A stretch of 64,000 bases of DNA from Nitrosomonadales bacterium. Lineage in GTDB: Bacteria; Pseudomonadota; Gammaproteobacteria; Burkholderiales; Gallionellaceae. The position numbers and the translations under genes were made by a program. The stretch lies in assembly GCA_016235045.1 (NCBI GenBank), contig JACRME010000016.1, positions 1 to 64,000 of the forward strand, read 5' to 3'. The notes below the pieces were generated by a model, which did not search any database, had not been told where the DNA came from, and saw only the letters and a program-made list of their open reading frames with translations. Shown here piece by piece: positions 53,292 to 61,103 of the stretch; the first letter of the stretch is position 1; the number at the start of each line of letters is the position of its first letter.

Positions 53292-53478
53292 TAGCGTCCG
53301 GGTGCCATGCACCCGTCGCTTACATTGAATCCTGTAGTCAAATTACCCATTCCTGCGTATTCCTTTCTACAGGCGCTTTTCCTATTATCAAACCGGTTCT
53401 TGCAGCAACGCCTGAGCGGAGCCAAAGACGATGAATACGTCGCCATATGCAGCAATTTTTTACGGGAGGCCGCTTATC

Positions 53479-53592
53479 ATGGGCTTTAGACCATCATATA
53501 AAGGACAAACGCGGGCAGAACACAAGCACAACAGCGACCTTGGCTGGGTTGCGGTTGTATCGTTGGCAATTGTCGTTCTGATTGTCGCCTGA
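53479..53592 (+). CDS. 37-residue small membrane protein
   Basis: The short frame begins MGFRPSYKGQTRAEHKHNSD, a basic N-terminus, and continues into one hydrophobic segment LGWVAVVSLAIVVLIVA that ends the protein. GGGAGGCC lies before the ATG, and a similar context (GGAGGCTTATCATG) precedes the YIP1-like gene. It fits a tail-anchored small protein. Expression is not shown by sequence alone. Confidence 0.5.
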   Translation: MGFRPSYKGQTRAEHKHNSDLGWVAVVSLAIVVLIVA

Positions 53593-53676
53593 TGAATTGG
53601 ATATAATTGGCTTATGCCTGAACAGTTTGCCTAAGAAGGCATTCCGGCAGCCGCATTTTGTGCATTTGCCACGAAC

Positions 53677-54012
53677 ATGTCCGACCTGTACAAATCCCAT
53701 TTGAATTGGGACATACAACTAAACTTTGATAACCTCGAAATTACCAAAGATGCAGTTCCGTTGCCGCCCAAAATCCCGCCCCGGCAAATCATCGGGGAGA
53801 AATTTCCCAAGATACTGACCCGCATAGAACTCCTCTGGGGTACTTTGGAACTGCACAACTATCTTGAGCACACACTCTTCACCGATCGCTCAAACCGGCA
53901 TGGATTTCCGGAAGACGTGCTGAAAGCACTGGGCGAAATACACAATGAACACATATGGCTGCTCAAGCAAAAAAACATGATCAGCGTGGATATCTGGGAC
54001 ATCAACAAATAG
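53677..54012 (+). CDS. Hypothetical protein, tandem paralogue A
   Basis: I do not recognise the family. The 111-residue soluble protein shares with its neighbour at 54279 the blocks PPRQIIGEKFPKILTRIELLW, ELHNYLEHTLFTDRSNR and KALGEIHNEH. The first block is broken by a single conserved substitution between the copies. No signal peptide, membrane segment or metal cluster is visible; the conserved Asp/Arg/His positions could bind a small ligand. It begins about 85 bases after the small membrane protein and ends at a terminator. Confidence 0.7.
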   Translation: MSDLYKSHLNWDIQLNFDNLEITKDAVPLPPKIPPRQIIGEKFPKILTRIELLWGTLELHNYLEHTLFTDRSNRHGFPEDVLKALGEIHNEHIWLLKQKNMISVDIWDINK

Positions 54013-54075
54013 CGGCTGCATCAGGCCCGAGACGTACAGTGCGACGCATTCAAAATGCGACCAGCAGCCAAAGAG

Positions 54076-54110
54076 CGGGGAAGGCGGAAACCCTCCCCGC
54101 TTTTGTTTGC
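54076..54110 (+). terminator. Terminator after paralogue A
   Basis: The stem GCGGGGAAGG-CGGAAA-CCCTCCCCGC runs into TTTTGTTTG. Motif copy 4 starts 26 bases further on. Confidence 0.8.
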
Positions 54111-54135
54111 CCGGAAAGTCGCGGCAGGCAAAATA

Positions 54136-54185
54136 GGCATATGTCCTTTGGCATATGGCCGGAAAGGAATTTTGCTGCTAGGCTT
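54136..54185 (+). promoter_or_regulatory. Bipartite promoter-like motif, copy 4 (paralogue B)
   Basis: GGCATATGTCCTTTGGCATAT with GGCC keeps the dyad (CATATG on both sides) although its sequence differs from the other copies. The second half is the consensus TTTTGCTGCTAGGCTT at the same spacing. The start codon of paralogue B is 93 bases downstream. Confidence 0.6.
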
Positions 54186-54278
54186 TAGCGTGTCCGGGAG
54201 AACAATTCGGCCCGGCCAACCATGCAAATGTTGCGCGCCTCCCGAGTCTGCTGACTTGTAAATTTATTAAGAGTAACC

Positions 54279-54632
54279 ATGTTGGAAAATGAAAATCAAC
54301 CGTTGAACTGGAATATCGAGCTTAACTTCAATCTCCTTGAAGCCAAGCGGGAAGAGCCTGTTCAGGCGCCCAAAATTCCGCCCAGGCAGGTCATCGGGGA
54401 GAAGTACCCCAAGATACTGACCCGGATCGAAATGCTCTGGTGTTCCCGTGAGTTGCACAACTACCTTGAGCAAACCCTGTTTACCGACCGCTCAAACAGG
54501 CAAGGTTTTCCGGCAGACGTGATGAAGGCATTGGGCGAGATACACGCTGAACATACGCGGGTATTGAAAGAGAAGAGATTACTCAGTGACGACGTATGGG
54601 ACATGCAGCCAAAGCCCAGGGACTTGTCCTGA
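54279..54632 (+). CDS. Hypothetical protein, tandem paralogue B
   Basis: A 117-residue protein, clearly homologous to the gene at 53677 (PPRQVIGEKYPKILTRIEMLW, LHNYLEQTLFTDRSNRQGFP, KALGEIHAEHTRVL). It has an extended C-terminus ending PKPRDLS. Its promoter region carries motif copy 4. The pair looks like a recent tandem duplication of a lineage-specific gene. No function can be given. Confidence 0.7.
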   Translation: MLENENQPLNWNIELNFNLLEAKREEPVQAPKIPPRQVIGEKYPKILTRIEMLWCSRELHNYLEQTLFTDRSNRQGFPADVMKALGEIHAEHTRVLKEKRLLSDDVWDMQPKPRDLS

Positions 54633-54665
54633 GCTACGGCCAGCGACCCACCAGAGGAGAGCAAC

Positions 54666-54944
54666 ATGACCGAACACGCTGAAGTACCACACAACAAACG
54701 CAATATCTGGATACGCGGATTGTTCATGCTGTTGATGGGTCTCGCGTTCCATGTATGCGCGACCGTGCTGGGTTTTGTGGTTGTCATCCAGTTCGCGATG
54801 GCGCTGCTGAACGACGCACCCAACGCCCGGCTGGTTTCATTTGGCCGCAGCATGGGCAACTACCTGCGGCAGATCGTAAACTACCTGACTTTTGCCACCG
54901 AAGAGATGCCGTTTCCATTCAACGAATGGCCTGCGGGCGAGTAG
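54666..54944 (+). CDS. DUF4389-like membrane protein
   Basis: A 92-residue protein with one or two hydrophobic segments (about 14-48, IWIRGLFMLLMGLAFHVC) and the family ending RLVSFGRSMGNYLRQIVNYLTFATEEMPFPFNEWP. DUF4389 proteins have no known function. GGAGAGC precedes the ATG, 33 bases after paralogue B. Confidence 0.85.
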   Translation: MTEHAEVPHNKRNIWIRGLFMLLMGLAFHVCATVLGFVVVIQFAMALLNDAPNARLVSFGRSMGNYLRQIVNYLTFATEEMPFPFNEWPAGE

Positions 54945-55080
54945 CAACCGGCAAAGAACAGAAGGCCCATAACGTCTGCACCGTTTCTGCTTCCGTTCCC
55001 CGTCGCGGCGAACAACAAACAGAGCGGGGGAGCAGGGCTGCTGGTAAAGTATCGCGAACCCAACCTCCCCAATTGCCAAA

Positions 55081-55851
55081 TTGAAATCTTTGGGCACAAC
55101 GCTACAGCGCTGGCGCATGCGTAGAATCGTGCAGCGCCATCCCTTGCCGCATCACATCTGGCACCAGGCGACGCGGCAGCTTGTCGTATTGCAGGGTCTG
55201 GACGCAGTGCAAATGGCGCATCTGCGCGAACTCACAACCTGGTTTCTGCACAGCAAGGCGATCAACGGCGTGCACGGTCTGGAAGTGACGATGCCGATGC
55301 GCGTGGCGGTGGCTGCCCAGGCCTGCCTGTTGATCCTGAACCTGGGCACCCGCTACTTCGACAACTGGGTCGAGGTCGTCCTCTATCCCGGCGCCTTTGG
55401 CGTCAGTCGGGAGCAGACGGATGAAATCGGGCTGGTGCATGAAGACACCCAGGTGCTCAGCGGCGAATCATGGATACGCGGCCCGGTGGTTTTGTCCTGG
55501 GATGACGTGGAGTGGGACAGCTATCACCAGACCGGCAGCAACGTCGTGCTGCACGAGTTTGCGCACAAACTGGATGGCCTCAGCGGGGAAACGAACGGCA
55601 TGCCGCCGCTGCACCGCGGCATGAGCCGCAAAATTTGGGCCGAATCCATGAGTTCTGCCTACGATGCGCTGCATCGGCAAGCGGCCGCCGGGAAACCGCC
55701 TTGCATCGATCCCTATGCCGCCACCAACCCGGCCGAATTCTTCGCGGTAGTGACCGAGTATTTCTTTACCGAGCCGGAAACATTGAAGGACTGCTATCCG
55801 GAAGTTCACCGGCAACTGGCGTTGTTTTACCAGCAGCCAGTATCGCGTTAA
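55081..55851 (+). CDS. mtfA: MtfA-like M90 zinc metallopeptidase
   Basis: A 256-residue peptidase with the zinc motif VVLHEFAHKLDG (His158, Glu159, His162) and NPAEFFAVVTEYFF, where the third ligand Glu lies. E. coli MtfA titrates the repressor Mlc and has peptidase activity; here the natural partner is unknown. The frame opens with a TTG at 55081; an ATG twelve codons later is also possible and neither has a clear ribosome binding site. Confidence 0.87.
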   Translation: MKSLGTTLQRWRMRRIVQRHPLPHHIWHQATRQLVVLQGLDAVQMAHLRELTTWFLHSKAINGVHGLEVTMPMRVAVAAQACLLILNLGTRYFDNWVEVVLYPGAFGVSREQTDEIGLVHEDTQVLSGESWIRGPVVLSWDDVEWDSYHQTGSNVVLHEFAHKLDGLSGETNGMPPLHRGMSRKIWAESMSSAYDALHRQAAAGKPPCIDPYAATNPAEFFAVVTEYFFTEPETLKDCYPEVHRQLALFYQQPVSR

Positions 55852-55950
55852 CAGCCCAAAGACGCCCGTATTTACTGACATGCGGGCCAATCACATATCG
55901 ATTTTGCAACTAATCAGCAAGGTCAATGCGGGGGAGGCCTAAGTCGAGGT

Positions 55951-55997
55951 CTATATCTTTTGGCATATATGAGTGAAAGTGCTTTTCTGCCAGGCTT
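55951..55997 (+). promoter_or_regulatory. Bipartite promoter-like motif, copy 5 (phospholipase-like gene)
   Basis: CTATATCTTTTGGCATATAT is followed after 18 bases by CTGCCAGGCTT. The start codon is 93 bases downstream. Confidence 0.6.
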
Positions 55998-56090
55998 CGG
56001 GCCGGTAAATGGCAGGAAAATGCGGTTGTGGAGCAATGCATTGCAGTTTCACAACCGCTTCGACTAGAAGTTTTTCCAGGGAGCATCCAA

Positions 56091-57083
56091 ATGCAAATAA
56101 GACACTTCCAGATTATTGTACCGGTTCTTATTTTCGTGATTGGAGTTTCTGGCCATGCTTCAGGCCAAGATGATCTAAATACGTTTGATCCAAGTTACGT
56201 GGTTTACAAAAAGACTGATCAGGGCGATAGCTGCCACAGGGCACGGCTGGCTCCATATGAACCCAGCTATGTGAAAGTACATAAATCGGTTGGCGATGAT
56301 TTGACTCTGCGCGCTCATTACTCGTTTAAGTACACAGCGTACCCTGTCTCAAATGAATTGGAATCCAATGACGGAAAATCCTGCACAACGAATATTCTTG
56401 CCGACGAACACCTGATATATCCGGATGGTGAAATCTACTTGAGCTATATCGGTGAATTTGATTTCTATATGTTTGACTCCCCTGATAGACCTTCATCTCC
56501 GGTAATCAACAGAATTAGCAATCCGGCGCTTCATTATCGGCGTCATTTGGAGAACATCAATTGGATAGATGTCGGCTTCGAACACCGCTCAAATGGACAG
56601 ACTACTGAGGTATCCTCTCCTGCTGATGCCGCAAGAGTGCAGCAAGCGTACATTCAGGAAGATCGCGTCTTCTTCGATGGAATCAGTCGCGGCTCCAATT
56701 ATTTTTCACTTGAGGTACACAAACTCATCAGAAATGCAGACAAGGACAAAGAAATCAGCACGTACGTCAAACTCAAAGTTTACGCCTCGAAAAATAGCGA
56801 AATTACTTGGGGGCCGCTTGCGGGAACAAATATATCCATTTCTGACTATGACCGACTCAGATTTCTGGCAAAAAGAGCGCTACTTGGAAATGATGAATTA
56901 ACCATTGAATGGATGTTGGGCGACAAGATGCTGAAAACAGACTCATGGAACCTGGACTATCAGTTTTCGCGAAGTGCGGCACTTCCCCTATATATTGGCT
57001 TTCACTTTGGCCCAATGCAGACTCTTTCGGATTACACCACAGAGGTGAAATCAATAAGTATTGGGCTGAAGTTTGCGCCATAG
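56091..57083 (+). CDS. Phospholipase A1 (OMPLA)-like outer-membrane protein
   Basis: A 330-residue secreted protein with signal peptide 1-25. The block VGFEHRSNGQ (His165, Ser167) matches the catalytic His-Ser of outer-membrane phospholipase A, and SRGSNYFSLEV resembles the following SRSWNRLY segment. The beta-strand ending KSISIGLKFAP fits an outer-membrane barrel. The N-terminal region with three cysteines is unusual. Local composition is visibly AT-richer than the genes before it. GGGAG precedes the ATG. Confidence 0.77.
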   Translation: MQIRHFQIIVPVLIFVIGVSGHASGQDDLNTFDPSYVVYKKTDQGDSCHRARLAPYEPSYVKVHKSVGDDLTLRAHYSFKYTAYPVSNELESNDGKSCTTNILADEHLIYPDGEIYLSYIGEFDFYMFDSPDRPSSPVINRISNPALHYRRHLENINWIDVGFEHRSNGQTTEVSSPADAARVQQAYIQEDRVFFDGISRGSNYFSLEVHKLIRNADKDKEISTYVKLKVYASKNSEITWGPLAGTNISISDYDRLRFLAKRALLGNDELTIEWMLGDKMLKTDSWNLDYQFSRSAALPLYIGFHFGPMQTLSDYTTEVKSISIGLKFAP

Positions 57084-57301
57084 CTGCAATACATACTGAA
57101 AATCCGGCGCGGTAGTAATTTCCGCTTCCATGTCGATGGGAAATCAACGCGAACTTGCAAAATGATTTGCAGGATCAGCGATGTCTCAAGGCGCAACAAA
57201 GCTGGGCAAGTGAGGAGTGATGAAAATGGCGGGAAAATATTTCGAACTTCTCTTGATTTGTTGAGCGCCCAGGACGGATACTCCAACGTAAAGGCGAAAA
57301 A

Positions 57302-57757
57302 ATGAAACGACGATATTCAATTGTGATCCTGGTATTGGTTGCATCCGTCGCACAGGCAGGCGTATTCAAATGCAGGACATCAAACGGAATTATCTATTCA
57401 GAGCGCGCATGCCCGGCGGATACCTCGGCAGGCAGCGTTCGATCCATTCCGGCGATTGGTCAGCAGCAACCGGCCAGTCAACCGCAAACAACCAGTGAAC
57501 GACCAGCCCAGAGTCGAACAACAATAGCGGACATCCGAAACGTGGATGCCGTACCGCTGCCGGTGCCCGCCAATCAGCGAGGAGCTTACGAAGCTTTTCT
57601 GACCAAACAAAATCCACGGGCGTTTTTAATATGCAAAGACCGCAGCGTAATGACACTGTTCGGGAAAGGCAATTTCGTCCGGAATAAACTGGCATCCCTG
57701 GCTGAAAGATGCGCACCATATGCTATCGATGATGAAGTTGTGTGGGCTGGAAAATGA
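57302..57757 (+). CDS. DUF4124-like secreted protein
   Basis: A 151-residue protein with signal peptide (ending AQA at 19) and the short N-terminal motif VFKCRTSNGIIYSERACP, which is the DUF4124 pattern. A Gln/Ser-rich linker and a C-terminal region with two cysteines (FLICKDRS, LAERCAPY) follow. The function is unknown. It stands alone; upstream it has 218 bases of AT-rich, featureless sequence. Confidence 0.75.
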   Translation: MKRRYSIVILVLVASVAQAGVFKCRTSNGIIYSERACPADTSAGSVRSIPAIGQQQPASQPQTTSERPAQSRTTIADIRNVDAVPLPVPANQRGAYEAFLTKQNPRAFLICKDRSVMTLFGKGNFVRNKLASLAERCAPYAIDDEVVWAGK

Positions 57758-57860
57758 GCAGGTACTTGAGTCGAATTGTTTGGTATCTGGAGAGAACAGA
57801 AAAAGAAATCGACACGGCTACTTCAGTTTTCTCTCGCGCGCCCTTTAGTTCTTTTTTGAA

Positions 57861-58064
57861 TTGAATTTATCAAAAGTTAAGTGTATAAAATAATCGTGGT
57901 TCCAAATCGATTACCGCTTGGTAATGTAACCATCAAAGGGGGGCTTATCGGCAAAATCGTGATGAAAATCCTTTGTTTCAAACCATGTCAGCATTAGATG
58001 ACTGAACCCATCGGAATTTAATATGCCGATACATAACGCCGGATTAGTTCGGCGTTATTATTTT
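57861..58064 (+). ncRNA. Candidate small RNA with promoter and intrinsic terminator
   Basis: A good sigma-70 promoter, TTGAAT (57861-57866), 17 bases, TATAAA (57884-57889), is followed by about 165 bases without a convincing frame and an intrinsic terminator TAACGCCG/CGGCGTTA (58034-58057) with TTATTTT. Inside lie a short hairpin ATTACC-GCTT-GGTAAT and a weak ATCGG/CCGAT stem. Only an 11-codon frame (beginning at GTGATGAAAATC) is present. No known RNA family is recognised. Confidence 0.4.
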
Positions 58065-58096
58065 CCGCAAACGTTTTATCCAATACAGGTTGTCGA

Positions 58097-58140
58097 CATC
58101 TTTTATCCGGTGGCACAGTGGGGTTTTTGCTGCTAGGCTT
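58097..58140 (+). promoter_or_regulatory. Bipartite promoter-like motif, copy 6 (GAF-GGDEF gene)
   Basis: CATCTTTTATCCGG keeps the ATCTTTT word, and CTGCTAGGCTTCGG follows at the same total distance (31 bases from ATC to CTG). The GGCATAT is replaced by ATCCGGT. The chosen start codon is 172 bases downstream. Confidence 0.55.
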
Positions 58141-58188
58141 CGGGGCGGTAAAAGACGCAGTTGCCAGCATTCATTGCGTTATGAGGGC

Positions 58189-58251
58189 GGTGCAGGCGCG
58201 AAGTCGTTCGCACAAAACTTTGATCGCGCGAATGAATTCGCACCTGCAAAT
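58189..58251. repeat. Repeat relic in GGDEF leader
   Basis: GGTGCAGGCGCGAAGTCGTTCGC (as split words) and GCGAATGAATTCGCACCTGC form an imperfect inverted repeat related to the 12381 palindrome. It lies in the 5' leader between motif copy 6 and the GAF-GGDEF start. Confidence 0.55.
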
Positions 58252-58312
58252 CCCCAGCAACGTTTTTTTGCAGGTTGAATTCGAATTCATCGCAATCACC
58301 GCATTGGTGGAC

Positions 58313-59455
58313 ATGGACAACCAACCCCAGACCGAGTCACAGCAACTGCGCGACCAGCTTCAATCGCTGATGGATGCAGCCCGCCTCAATGAAAAAAAGT
58401 GGCGACGTCTGGATCAGTTCGAAAAACAGTTGATCGCCACGCGCACCTTGCCGGAACTCGTCCAGTTGATGCTCGAAAACTACCAGACCGCCTGCGAGAC
58501 CGATGTGGTGACGCTGGTGCTGTGCGATCCCGAATACGAGATCAGGCGCATCCTGGAAAGATCGCAATCGGGCTGCGACGAAGTACCCGGCCTGGTGCTG
58601 CTGGAAAAGCTGCCTGCGCATGATGCCGAGCCTGCCCCCTATCTCGGCCCCTTCGATGCCGAAATGGAGCGCGCCATTTTCGACCCCTGGCCCGACGGTT
58701 GCCATTCCATGATGCTGCTGCCGCTGATGCGCCAGGGTGAACTGGTCGGCAGTCTCAACATGGCCAGCAGCGCCGCCGAGCGCTTCTCGGCTGACAGAAG
58801 CACCGACTTCGTCGAGCGGCTCGCGGACATATTCTCGATCTGCCTGGAAAACGCGCTCAACCATGAACGCCTCAACCTGATCGGCCTGACCGATCCGCTC
58901 ACCGGCATCTTCAACCGGCGCTATCTCGAAACCCGCTGCCAGGAAGAGACCGCGAACGTGCGGCGCTATCGCAGTCCGCTTTCCTCGATGTTTCTCGACA
59001 TCGACAAATTCAAGCGCATCAACGACACCTACGGCCACATCATGGGCGACGAGGTGCTGCGCAAGGTGGCCAGCCTGATCAAATCGGAGTTGCGCAGCAA
59101 CGACGTGCTGGCGCGCTATGGCGGCGAAGAGTTCGTCGTGCTGTTGCCGCAGACCGCGCTGCACCATGCCTGCGAGATCGCCGAGCGCATCCGCGGCACC
59201 ATCGCCGAACACCCTTTCCGTTTCGACGGGCGCGACGAACTGCAGGTGACCATCTCCATCGGCGTTGCCCAGGTTCCCGCGGAACCCGAAGGCTCGGACC
59301 GGGACATCGCCCACAAGCTGCTCGCTGCCGCCGACGAAGCTTTGTACCTGGCCAAGGAAAGCGGCCGCAACAAAGTCGTCAGCGAACAGAATCGCCCAGC
59401 GACGGTCGTGGCGAAACGCAGCCTGATCAAAATGCTGGGTTTCGGTTCGGCGTGA
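58313..59455 (+). CDS. Cytosolic GAF/DUF484-like diguanylate cyclase
   Basis: A 380-residue cytosolic protein with a short coiled coil, a GAF/DUF484-like sensor (about 45-190) and a GGDEF domain (about 215-365) with RYGGEEFVVLL and an RSND inhibitory site. It should make c-di-GMP. The ATG at 58313 fits the family; the frame is open 65 codons further up through the repeat relic, which is probably not coding. Confidence 0.9.
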   Translation: MDNQPQTESQQLRDQLQSLMDAARLNEKKWRRLDQFEKQLIATRTLPELVQLMLENYQTACETDVVTLVLCDPEYEIRRILERSQSGCDEVPGLVLLEKLPAHDAEPAPYLGPFDAEMERAIFDPWPDGCHSMMLLPLMRQGELVGSLNMASSAAERFSADRSTDFVERLADIFSICLENALNHERLNLIGLTDPLTGIFNRRYLETRCQEETANVRRYRSPLSSMFLDIDKFKRINDTYGHIMGDEVLRKVASLIKSELRSNDVLARYGGEEFVVLLPQTALHHACEIAERIRGTIAEHPFRFDGRDELQVTISIGVAQVPAEPEGSDRDIAHKLLAAADEALYLAKESGRNKVVSEQNRPATVVAKRSLIKMLGFGSA

Positions 59456-59513
59456 TGGGCCAGCGGATGTCCGGCGGAATATTTTTCAAGCGCGGCCAGC
59501 CAAATTTATGCGT

Positions 59514-60113
59514 TCAAGCAGGTCGCGGTTCAAGCATGAGTCTCCGAAAGGCCGCCAGTGCGATGACGCCAATCCCGGTTATTTCGAGGATCCAGTTCCA
59601 CCTGATCCCGAGCACACTGCTGCCGATGAACAGGTCGAAATGGTGAAACGAACTCGCTCGGGCCAATATGAACACGCCAAGCAAGCATAGCCCAGCCATG
59701 GCCAACTTGATTGGCCGACTCATTTTCCAGGTAAGGGCAAGCAACAGGCATGCGCAAAATGCGCCGCCGAGAACAAGCCCGGCAATGAACATTTCCTGGT
59801 ACATCCGACGTTCAGCGTACCAGCCTTCCCGGCGGGAAATCATGCGTCCGATTTCCGTAAACGCGGTTTGCAGGTCGAGTTGCTTATTGATGCACAAGAA
59901 CCCCAGAGCGATGCTCAAGAACCACCACAACTTGGTCTCCAGTGGGAGCATCGTCTTGTTCGGCTGAGGCGGCTTCCTGCATTTTCGCGCGGCGCGCCAG
60001 CACAGGACTGCCGCCAGGGCATATAACGCGACGGTCAGCCAACCAACGATGGTCGGATCGCCAATACCTGGCGACCATTGTCCTATCCAGCCGGCATCTT
60101 CAGAATTGGTCAT
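59514..60113 (-). CDS. Multipass membrane protein of unknown function
   Basis: A 199-residue protein with five hydrophobic segments and a cytosolic patch RKCRKPPQPNKTMLP; MISRREGWYAERRMYQEM is the most polar conserved-looking block. I recognise no family name. It is convergent with the GGDEF gene and divergent from the riboswitch-controlled gene. Confidence 0.75.
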   Translation of the reverse strand: MTNSEDAGWIGQWSPGIGDPTIVGWLTVALYALAAVLCWRAARKCRKPPQPNKTMLPLETKLWWFLSIALGFLCINKQLDLQTAFTEIGRMISRREGWYAERRMYQEMFIAGLVLGGAFCACLLLALTWKMSRPIKLAMAGLCLLGVFILARASSFHHFDLFIGSSVLGIRWNWILEITGIGVIALAAFRRLMLEPRPA

Positions 60114-60334
60114 AGTCAGCTAATGCGCGAGTCCATTCCACAACGGCCGAGAATAGGAAATGCAACCGCACAAGTCAACTCAACTTCGGCCCGCGACCTT
60201 CGCTGAAATATGCATTCCCTTTACGCGGGTACAAGGTTGCCGGAGGGCGATCTGTCTGGCGCCCGGATCAAGTGGAAAAAGATAAATCCCTTCGATTCCA
60301 AATCCGCAACCAAAACCAAGTGAATTGATCTGGA
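60114..60334. other. Intergenic region before riboswitch promoter
   Basis: These 221 bases precede the riboswitch promoter and include the divergent start of the membrane protein gene. I see no repeat or hairpin of note and no small gene. Confidence 0.5.
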
Positions 60335-60363
60335 TTGACCGCCCCGAAATAAAGCAGTAGGAT
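60335..60363 (+). promoter_or_regulatory. Sigma-70 promoter of c-di-GMP riboswitch
   Basis: TTGACC (60335-60340) and TAGGAT (60358-60363) are separated by 17 bases and would start transcription near 60370, at the 5' edge of the riboswitch. Confidence 0.55.
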
Positions 60364-60365
60364 TC

Positions 60366-60470
60366 AGCAACTTGGCAAACGTACCGAAAGGTACGGACGC
60401 AAAGTCTCCGGCCTAAGGGAAGCTACGGTAGCGGGACTGCGACACAAGGCGTTCTTCCTTGTGTCCATCC
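60366..60470 (+). ncRNA. c-di-GMP-I (GEMM-I) riboswitch with downstream hairpin
   Basis: The conserved GEMM-I blocks are all here in order: GGCAAAC, the GTACC-GAAA-GGTAC stem with its GAAA tetraloop, GGACGCAAAG, CTCCGGCCTAA and GGTAGCGGG. A hairpin GACACAAGG/CCTTGTGTC (60441-60465) follows directly but lacks a U-tract, so control may be by another switch such as a terminator alternative or translation. It lies 77 bases upstream of the bacteriohemerythrin start and would tie its expression to c-di-GMP. Confidence 0.92.
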
Positions 60471-60546
60471 CGGCACCTCCCGTCAGCCGCTGAAAACCAT
60501 TTCTTCATGTATCGAATCGTGACTGAATGTTCTTTGGGAGGTACAC

Positions 60547-61050
60547 ATGTCTAATGATGAAATCTTCTTCAAATGGTCTCCGGACTATAGCGTCAACATC
60601 AAGGCCATCGACGATCAGCACCAGGAGTTGGTCAACATCCTCAACCGGCTTTTCGTCGCGGTATCCAAACGCGAGGGCGACCAGGCCATTGCCGGGATAC
60701 TGGACGCACTTGTAAGTTATACGCAGACGCACTTTGCGCTGGAAGAACGACTGATGCGGCAGGCAAAATACAAGGATCTTGAACCGCACATCGCCGAACA
60801 CAAAAAATTGCTGGAGCAATTGGACCAACTGGCGAAGAAGCACATGCTCGAAGAAAAGCCGATCTATTTCGAGATGCTGGCCTTCCTGAAGTCCTGGCTC
60901 AAGGTGCACATCCAGGGAGTGGATATGAAATACAGCACTGCATTACAGCAGGCCGGATTTTCGGTCGACGCGTGGGAGCGTGAAGCTACTGCCGAGTTTG
61001 CGACCATGTCGAATTCGAAGAAATGGTGGGAGGTCTGGAAAGCCGCTTGA
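60547..61050 (+). CDS. Bacteriohemerythrin
   Basis: A 167-residue O2-binding diiron protein with the hemerythrin ligand set: DDQHQEL (His25), HFALEERLM, HIAEHKKLLEQ and HIQGVDMKY, each on one of four helices. A tail of about 30 residues after the domain ends KWWEVWKAA, aromatic and basic. GGGAGG lies eight bases before the ATG. It is controlled by the GEMM-I riboswitch just upstream, so c-di-GMP sets the level of an oxygen-binding protein. Confidence 0.94.
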   Translation: MSNDEIFFKWSPDYSVNIKAIDDQHQELVNILNRLFVAVSKREGDQAIAGILDALVSYTQTHFALEERLMRQAKYKDLEPHIAEHKKLLEQLDQLAKKHMLEEKPIYFEMLAFLKSWLKVHIQGVDMKYSTALQQAGFSVDAWEREATAEFATMSNSKKWWEVWKAA

Positions 61051-61103
61051 TCAGGCGCTCCGGGCACACAGCCAGCTCACTCCACACAGTCGTGCAACGC
61101 AAT

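Noticed and set aside
53299-53315. Hairpin CGGGTGC/GCACCCG as a terminator after the CZB-GGDEF gene
   Set aside because: The stem is good, but no U-rich tail follows, so I did not list it as a terminator.
57957-57996. Eleven-codon frame in the small RNA candidate
   Set aside because: It is too short to judge and has a poor match to a ribosome binding site at the right distance; I prefer a noncoding reading.
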